NCBI GenBank assembly: GCA_910576925.1
Contig: CAJTKB010000018.1
Coordinates: 1-26,839 of the forward strand
Source: an uncultured Bacilli bacterium
GTDB lineage: Bacteria; Bacillota_I; Bacilli_A; RF39; UBA660
Direction of reading: 5' to 3'
Length of the DNA: 26,839 nucleotides
Program-made: the position numbers and the translations under genes
The notes under the pieces: generated by a model
What the model was told of the DNA's origin: nothing
What the model saw: only the letters and a program-made list of their open reading frames with translations
The model's database searches: none
In this document: piece by piece, positions 23,151 to 26,839 of the stretch
Layout: every line of letters starts with the position of its first letter
How positions within the stretch are numbered: the first letter of the stretch is position 1

Positions 23151-23813
23151 TTATTTTTCCTCACTTTCATTTACTTCGATTTTATTTACTTTAACTGTGG
23201 CAGGTCTTATTACCCTGTCCTTTAATTTATAACCTTTTAATAATACTTCTAGAACTTCATCATCTTGCTTTCCTTCTACAGTGTCAGTCATTAGTGCTTG
23301 TTCTAGATTACTATCAAAGATTTCACCTCGTCTTTCAATTGTTGTTACATCATAGCTTCTTAATACTTCTGTTAATTGAGAATATATCATTTTAAATCCT
23401 GTTAAGAATTTTGATAATTCGTCTTCTAGATTGTTATCATCTAATGATATAGCTCTTTCAAAATTATCTATTATTGGAATAATATCTGCTATTATATCTT
23501 TGTTAGAGTATTTTAGTAAGTTTTCTGTTTCTTCATCTTTTCTACGTCTATAATTTACAAGTTCAGCTTGAGAGTATTTTACTTTTTCTAATAATTCTTT
23601 GTTTTCCTGCTCTTTTTTTTCTAACTGTTCTTGTAGTTCTATTAACTCTTTATTTTCTTTTTTATGACATTTTTTAGTTTTTACTTTTTCTCTTCCTTCA
23701 TTAGAAGAATTGTTGTCATCTTCTGTTTTTATTTCGCAACAACCATTTGCACATCCACATTCTTCTACATTTTGATTTTCGTCTTTTTCAATTTTTTCTT
23801 TTTCCTCTTGCAT
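23151..23813 (-). CDS. grpE: Nucleotide exchange factor GrpE with cysteine-rich tail
   Basis: A 220-aa co-chaperone that releases ADP from DnaK. The long dimerisation helix (about 53-95, ENKELIELQEQLEKKEQEN...), LVNYRRRKDEE and DIIPIIDNFERAI, and the beta-wing ending TDTVEGKQDDEVLEVLLKGYKLKDRVIRPATVKV are all typical. The N-terminal tail, usually just acidic, here has a cluster of cysteines: C19, C21, C25, C26 (CGCANGCC) plus C49-H50. That could bind a metal or form disulphides, but nothing shows this directly. The ATG follows AGGT, seven bases behind hrcA. Confidence 0.95.
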   Translation of the reverse strand: MQEEKEKIEKDENQNVEECGCANGCCEIKTEDDNNSSNEGREKVKTKKCHKKENKELIELQEQLEKKEQENKELLEKVKYSQAELVNYRRRKDEETENLLKYSNKDIIADIIPIIDNFERAISLDDNNLEDELSKFLTGFKMIYSQLTEVLRSYDVTTIERRGEIFDSNLEQALMTDTVEGKQDDEVLEVLLKGYKLKDRVIRPATVKVNKIEVNESEEK

Positions 23814-23820
23814 AATTTAC

Positions 23821-24819
23821 CTACCTTTCAATGTTTTCTTTTATGAATTCTAATAAATTTATTACTCGTTCATATTCCATACGTTTAGGACCAATAATTG
23901 CAATTGTTCCTTCATCGGTTTTAGTTTTATACTTAGTCTTGATAACTGCCATATCTTCATCTATTTGACTTTCTTCACCAATATATATTTCTATATCTTT
24001 TGAGTCATCATTATTTTTACTAGTAATCTTTCTTAGGATATCTTTATTATCAAGTTTATTGTATATTCCTTTTACTTTTTCTAAGTTTGAAAATTCTGGT
24101 TGTTCAAGGAATTTATTTTTGCCTACAACATTAACTGAGTTATTATCAGTAAAGTCTGTAAACACGTGGTAAAAGGCATTATAAATTTGTTCATGCTGAC
24201 TTACGTACTTGCCAATAATTGGTTTTACTTCATATTCTAGTTTCATACTAACTTCATCTATTGGTGTTCCTGTAATCAGATTATTAATTAAAGATACAGT
24301 CTTTTTTACATCTTCAATTTCTACATCTTCTAAAATAATAGTTTTGTTTTCTACGTGTCCTTTATCTGTTACAACAATTATTGTCATAGCATTTTCATTT
24401 ATTGGCACAACTTCTATTAACTTTAATAAATTATCATGAGAACTAGAACCAAGAATAACACTTGTATAACTTGTCATATCAGATACTACTTGTAAACTTT
24501 TAGATATACAATCAGATAAGGCTAGCTGATGATTATTAAAGATAATCTCTAACTTTTCCATATCAGACTTTTTCATTTTTTTTCTGTCCATTAAATTTTT
24601 TATATAGTAATTATACCCAGTTGCACTTGGTATTCTACCACTTGATGTATGTGTTTTTTCAAGTAGACCAATATCTTCTAAATCTTTCATCTCGTTTCTT
24701 GCAGTTGCTGGTGAACAGTTAATTCTTTTTGATATTAGATCAGAACCTACAGGTTTTGCAAGATGAATATATTCTTCTACTATAAGTTTTAGAATATTAT
24801 TTTGTCTTTTGGTAAGCAT
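23821..24819 (-). CDS. hrcA: Heat-inducible transcription repressor HrcA
   Basis: A 332-aa repressor of class I heat-shock genes that binds CIRCE. The N-terminal winged helix (about 1-75) reads LTKRQNNILKLIVEEYI, KPVGSDLISKRINCSPATARNEMKDLE and GLLEKTHTSSGRIPS, which is the HrcA signature. The GAF-like middle and C-terminal part includes the conserved NEN-type VPINENAMTIIVVTD and IAIIGPKRMEYERVI. ATG 24819 is preceded at seven bases by AGGAGG (24827-24832); the GTG at 24837 in frame precedes that site and is rejected. It heads the operon and represses itself via CIRCE sites. Confidence 0.97.
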   Translation of the reverse strand: MLTKRQNNILKLIVEEYIHLAKPVGSDLISKRINCSPATARNEMKDLEDIGLLEKTHTSSGRIPSATGYNYYIKNLMDRKKMKKSDMEKLEIIFNNHQLALSDCISKSLQVVSDMTSYTSVILGSSSHDNLLKLIEVVPINENAMTIIVVTDKGHVENKTIILEDVEIEDVKKTVSLINNLITGTPIDEVSMKLEYEVKPIIGKYVSQHEQIYNAFYHVFTDFTDNNSVNVVGKNKFLEQPEFSNLEKVKGIYNKLDNKDILRKITSKNNDDSKDIEIYIGEESQIDEDMAVIKTKYKTKTDEGTIAIIGPKRMEYERVINLLEFIKENIER

Positions 24820-24830
24820 GCTTTTACCTC

Positions 24831-24857
24831 CTAGCACTATAGTTTTCTGAGTGCTAA
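24831..24857 (-). promoter_or_regulatory. CIRCE operator 1 (overlaps hrcA ribosome site)
   Basis: CTAGCACTA-N9-GAGTGCTAA against consensus TTAGCACTC-N9-GAGTGCTAA: 16 of 18 positions match, including one complete arm. Its outer end overlaps the AGGAGG of hrcA. Confidence 0.9.
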
Positions 24858-24861
24858 TAAT

Positions 24862-24891
24862 ATTATATGCTTATCAATTAGCACTTGTCAA
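24862..24891 (-). promoter_or_regulatory. Promoter of the hrcA-grpE-dnaK-pepF-dnaJ operon
   Basis: Consensus TTGACA (24891-24886), 18 bases, TATAAT (24867-24862) on the minus strand. It lies between the two CIRCE-like elements. Confidence 0.85.
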
Positions 24892-24904
24892 CTTATTTTG
24901 CTAA
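24878..24904 (-). promoter_or_regulatory. Second, degenerate CIRCE-like element
   Basis: TTAGCACTT-N9-TTTTGCTAA keeps the exact 9-base spacing; the left arm matches 8 of 9 and the right arm 6 of 9. It covers the -35 box (24886-24891). Confidence 0.6.
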
Positions 24905-25125
24905 TTTTTTTCGACATCTTTTTACGTGTATAGAACAAAGCACTTTATTTACAATAGGAAATTACCTGTTAGATTGTTTTTAATCTAATAGGTAATTAAT
25001 GTTTTTATTTATTGTATGCTCTGAGAATGTCAAATAATTTATTTAGTACTCTATTTTGTAAATATAGTATTATTGAAATGGAATAGGCAGTATGTTAGTA
25101 ATAATAATTATTGTCAGTATATTTT
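24905..25125. other. Intergenic region with long hairpin
   Basis: No frame with a ribosome site is visible. The main content is a long inverted repeat at 24960-24997 (AATTACCTgTTAGATT / AATCTAAtAGGTAATT, 15 pairs around one mismatch, 6-base loop). It may end transcription of the DUF5071 gene from the right; the better T-run (25001-25010) lies on the plus-strand side. Confidence 0.5.
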
Positions 25126-25581
25126 TTACATATCAATAGATTGTTTTAATGTTTCAAATATATCCTTATTGTTAAAGTCATCTTTTTCTAAAGCATTTTC
25201 TTCCATAAATTCTCTTAACCAATATAACCAGACAGTATCATTTTCTTCTTTTGCTACCAATGTTATTTTTTCTAATTCATTTATTAAGGTATCTTTAGGA
25301 ATTGTTGATAATATATTTAATATTTCTTGAACACCTGGCCAGTTCCAGTCTCGCAACCACATAAATAGTTCTGGTATAATATCAGACACCATTGGATAAC
25401 CTCTTGCTTCTAATACTTGGGCTGCTATATGCCAAGATGGTTTTGTTACTATATCTTGAGTAAACATTTTATTACTATAGTTAATATCTTTTGCTAATAT
25501 TTTAATGTTTTCTTCGCACTCTTCCTCAGATAAACTCATATAATTGTAAAGAGTTTCATAATATATATCTTTCTTTTTCAT
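25126..25581 (-). CDS. DUF5071 domain-containing protein, candidate immunity protein
   Basis: A 151-aa acidic, helical, soluble protein. The stretch KPSWHIAAQVLEARGYPMV, then IIPELFMWLRDWNWPGVQEI, is the DUF5071 pattern: W-H-x-A-A, a conserved Gly-Tyr-Pro, and a W-L-x-D-x-N-W-P-G helix, resembling HEAT-like repeats. The biochemical role of the family is unknown. Its ATG stands one base after the stop of the broken Rhs toxin module, and the AGGAG ribosome site (25587-25591) lies inside the module's last codons, the close coupling usual for toxin and immunity pairs. The frame is intact while the toxin frame is not. The immunity role is inference from position. Confidence 0.8.
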   Translation of the reverse strand: MKKKDIYYETLYNYMSLSEEECEENIKILAKDINYSNKMFTQDIVTKPSWHIAAQVLEARGYPMVSDIIPELFMWLRDWNWPGVQEILNILSTIPKDTLINELEKITLVAKEENDTVWLYWLREFMEENALEKDDFNNKDIFETLKQSIDM

Positions 25582-25582
25582 T

Positions 25583-26278
25583 TTATTCTCCTACTTTTCC
25601 TTTACTATCCCATACAATAGCTTTTAATATTCTTGAATATGGATGTGGGGCTTCGTTGGCATTTTCTCTTGTTCGCATCCAGGCTGATAGAGTTAATTCT
25701 AAAGTAGTAATTATTACATAATGTGTTTTTCTGCTTCCAGACTGTTTAGCAATCAAAACACCTGTAGCATTTACAGTTTCTACTGTTGTTGTAACATACT
25801 TAACCTTTGGTTTAATAGTTGTAAATGATAGTCCATCTAGGTCATATTAGGTTTTAGTGTTAAATTCTTATATGTATTATTCCTGGTCCTATATATTATT
25901 GTTTATTGATTTGTTGTAGGTGTTGGAGTACTAGATGTTGTACTCTTAGATTTTGTTTGAACTTTTACTTTTTGTTTTGCTATGACATTTGCACCAATTC
26001 CTACTAAAGCACTGGTCACCTTCTTTACTGTCTTTGATATTACTACTGCTACTACTATAGCAAGTTTGGCTGCAAATAAACTCTTTGTTTGTATCACAAG
26101 TGAAAATTGGATTATTTGAAACATAGGCGTATAAATTATAACTTATAACATCTTGATTGGCACCACATACTCCATTAGCATTAATAAATCTTTTACATTT
26201 AGGACTATGGTATATACTGTTTAAGTAATATAGTTCTGTTTCTGTATCATAGTAATAACTTATTTTAGTTATTTTGTG
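25583..26278 (-). pseudogene. Decayed Rhs-core / C-terminal toxin module
   Basis: Three pieces on the minus strand read as one former protein. From 26278, HKITKISYYYDTETELYYLNS continues into RFINANGV and NLYAYVSNNPIF: the end of an Rhs repeat-associated core (usual form YYYD.ET.LYYLNSRYYSPEWGRFI...NN P..DP.G). Near 26080 the sense shifts to another frame (SLFAAKLAIVVAVVISKTVKKV, a hydrophobic post-core segment, then a Thr/Pro linker). A TAA at 25905-25903 interrupts it, after which IIYRTRNNTYKNLTLKPN goes on in the same frame. Near 25848 it returns to the first frame: YDLDGLSFTTIKPKV to WDSKGKVGE, stop at 25583. So there are two compensating frameshifts and one nonsense codon. The core itself has lost its Tyr-Arg-Tyr-Tyr, Trp and DPxG residues. 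The last 87 residues would be the variable toxin domain; I do not recognise it. Confidence 0.8.
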
Positions 26279-26279
26279 T

Positions 26280-26839
26280 TTAACCCTCTTTAGTCTGGTC
26301 TATTAATGTCCCCATTTTTTTGGCATAATCTAATAATTGTATAAGAGTGTGGTCTATACTATGAATATCTTCCCAAATTATTCCCACTTCAGAAGGGGCG
26401 TGATCCTTAGGTTTTTTATATTTATTATCTGATTTAATAACTTGGAAATCTAATTTTTTTAGTTCCCTTTTATTAAATGATAATTTTGCTTGCCAAGTTT
26501 TTTTCTCAAAATCATCAAGAGTGAAGCTTAAATTCTTACTTATTTTCCCTAAATCTGGTTTACTACTTCCTACCCAATTATACATTGAAACTATTGCTTG
26601 TTCGTCGTCGTATTCTTTTGGCAAACTTCCCTTATTTGTTCTTGCTTTAGCTACTACTCTAAGTAATATATATTTATTATACCATTTATTATTTTTGATA
26701 AATTCAGAGCGTTTTACTAAATCTTTATTAACCTTAAACCTTTCGGTTAACTCATAACATTTAATCTGATATAGTAAAATATCTCCTACTTCCCAAGGTG
26801 ATCTTGTAGATGTGAGTTTTGCTACTTTTTTCTCTGGTG
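26280..26839 (-). CDS. Partial protein of unknown function (5' end outside window)
   Basis: The frame is open from the right edge to a TAA at 26280, giving at least 185 residues; a TTG at 26624 is internal and not the start. Near the visible beginning is SPWEVGDILLYQI, a W-x-V-G-D-[IV]-x-x-Y motif followed by KWYNKYILLRVVAKAR, a pattern I associate with small Firmicutes proteins found near toxin loci, without a firm family name. The rest is charged and mixed alpha/beta (EYDDEQAIVSMYNWVGS, KLSFNKRELKKLDFQVI) with a helical C-terminus. There is no signal or membrane segment. It ends just before the Rhs-core fragment, the place where the immunity gene of a preceding toxin would sit in an orphan-cassette array; that is inference. 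Confidence 0.65.
   Translation of the reverse strand, partial: PEKKVAKLTSTRSPWEVGDILLYQIKCYELTERFKVNKDLVKRSEFIKNNKWYNKYILLRVVAKARTNKGSLPKEYDDEQAIVSMYNWVGSSKPDLGKISKNLSFTLDDFEKKTWQAKLSFNKRELKKLDFQVIKSDNKYKKPKDHAPSEVGIIWEDIHSIDHTLIQLLDYAKKMGTLIDQTKEG

Noticed and set aside
25073..25330. An 85-codon plus-strand frame opposite the DUF5071 gene
   Set aside because: No ribosome site, Ser/Asn/Phe-rich shadow composition, and it is antisense to a recognisable family.
25903..26124. The 73-codon frame read as a separate small membrane protein
   Set aside because: Its first residues overlap the Rhs-core frame and its useful part continues the Rhs protein after a frameshift; it has no ribosome site.

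Overview
The window looks like a chromosomal segment of a low-GC Gram-positive bacterium (Firmicutes/Bacillota, Bacilli-like). Support comes from the very AT-rich sequence, Gram-positive Shine-Dalgarno sites, HrcA/CIRCE heat-shock control, a T-box leader, RNase HIII, RarA, a class B-like sortase with a sorting signal, and xerD-deoB order as in Bacillus. TGA is used as a stop, so this is not a code-4 Mollicute. An uncultured gut Bacilli lineage of the RF39 or Erysipelotrichia type would fit, but that is inference.

Layout, left to right. 1-1700: an HTH-containing protein of unknown role, a 44-aa membrane peptide on the minus strand under a promoter with a palindrome in its spacer, and a DUF1540 cysteine-rich protein. 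1748-3829: xerD-deoB operon (minus). 3865-7600: cell-surface block (minus): a polysaccharide deacetylase, then an operon of a wall-anchored thioredoxin-fold protein and a sortase. 7745-8986: rarA (plus). 9096-13480: T-box(Ala)-controlled operon: P-loop kinase, alaS, holA (minus). 13483-15319: AI-2E-family transporter (minus) and a divergent YigZ/IMPACT gene (plus). 15344-17221: a helical unknown protein, trxA and cvpA (minus). 17310-18209: RNase HIII (plus). 18302-24904: heat-shock operon hrcA-grpE-dnaK-pepF-dnaJ (minus) under two CIRCE-like operators. 24905-26839: accessory right end (minus): a partial protein entering from the edge, a decayed Rhs-core/C-terminal toxin module, and a DUF5071 protein whose start lies one base after the toxin-module stop.

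Two places stand out. The right end looks like a decaying array of Rhs orphan toxin/immunity cassettes: the Rhs core end is recognisable, the reading frame is broken by two compensating shifts and a stop, but the candidate immunity gene is intact. The second is the surface module: a secreted CxxC thioredoxin-fold protein ending in an NPNTLD sorting signal, with a dedicated sortase next door in which the usual catalytic Arg position reads Lys. Smaller points are the pepF gene inside the dnaK operon, a Cys-rich GrpE tail, an archaeal-like (UPF0200-type) kinase under alanine T-box control, and a Ser in place of the phosphorylated Thr of phosphopentomutase. All calls come from reading the sequence; no database search was run.
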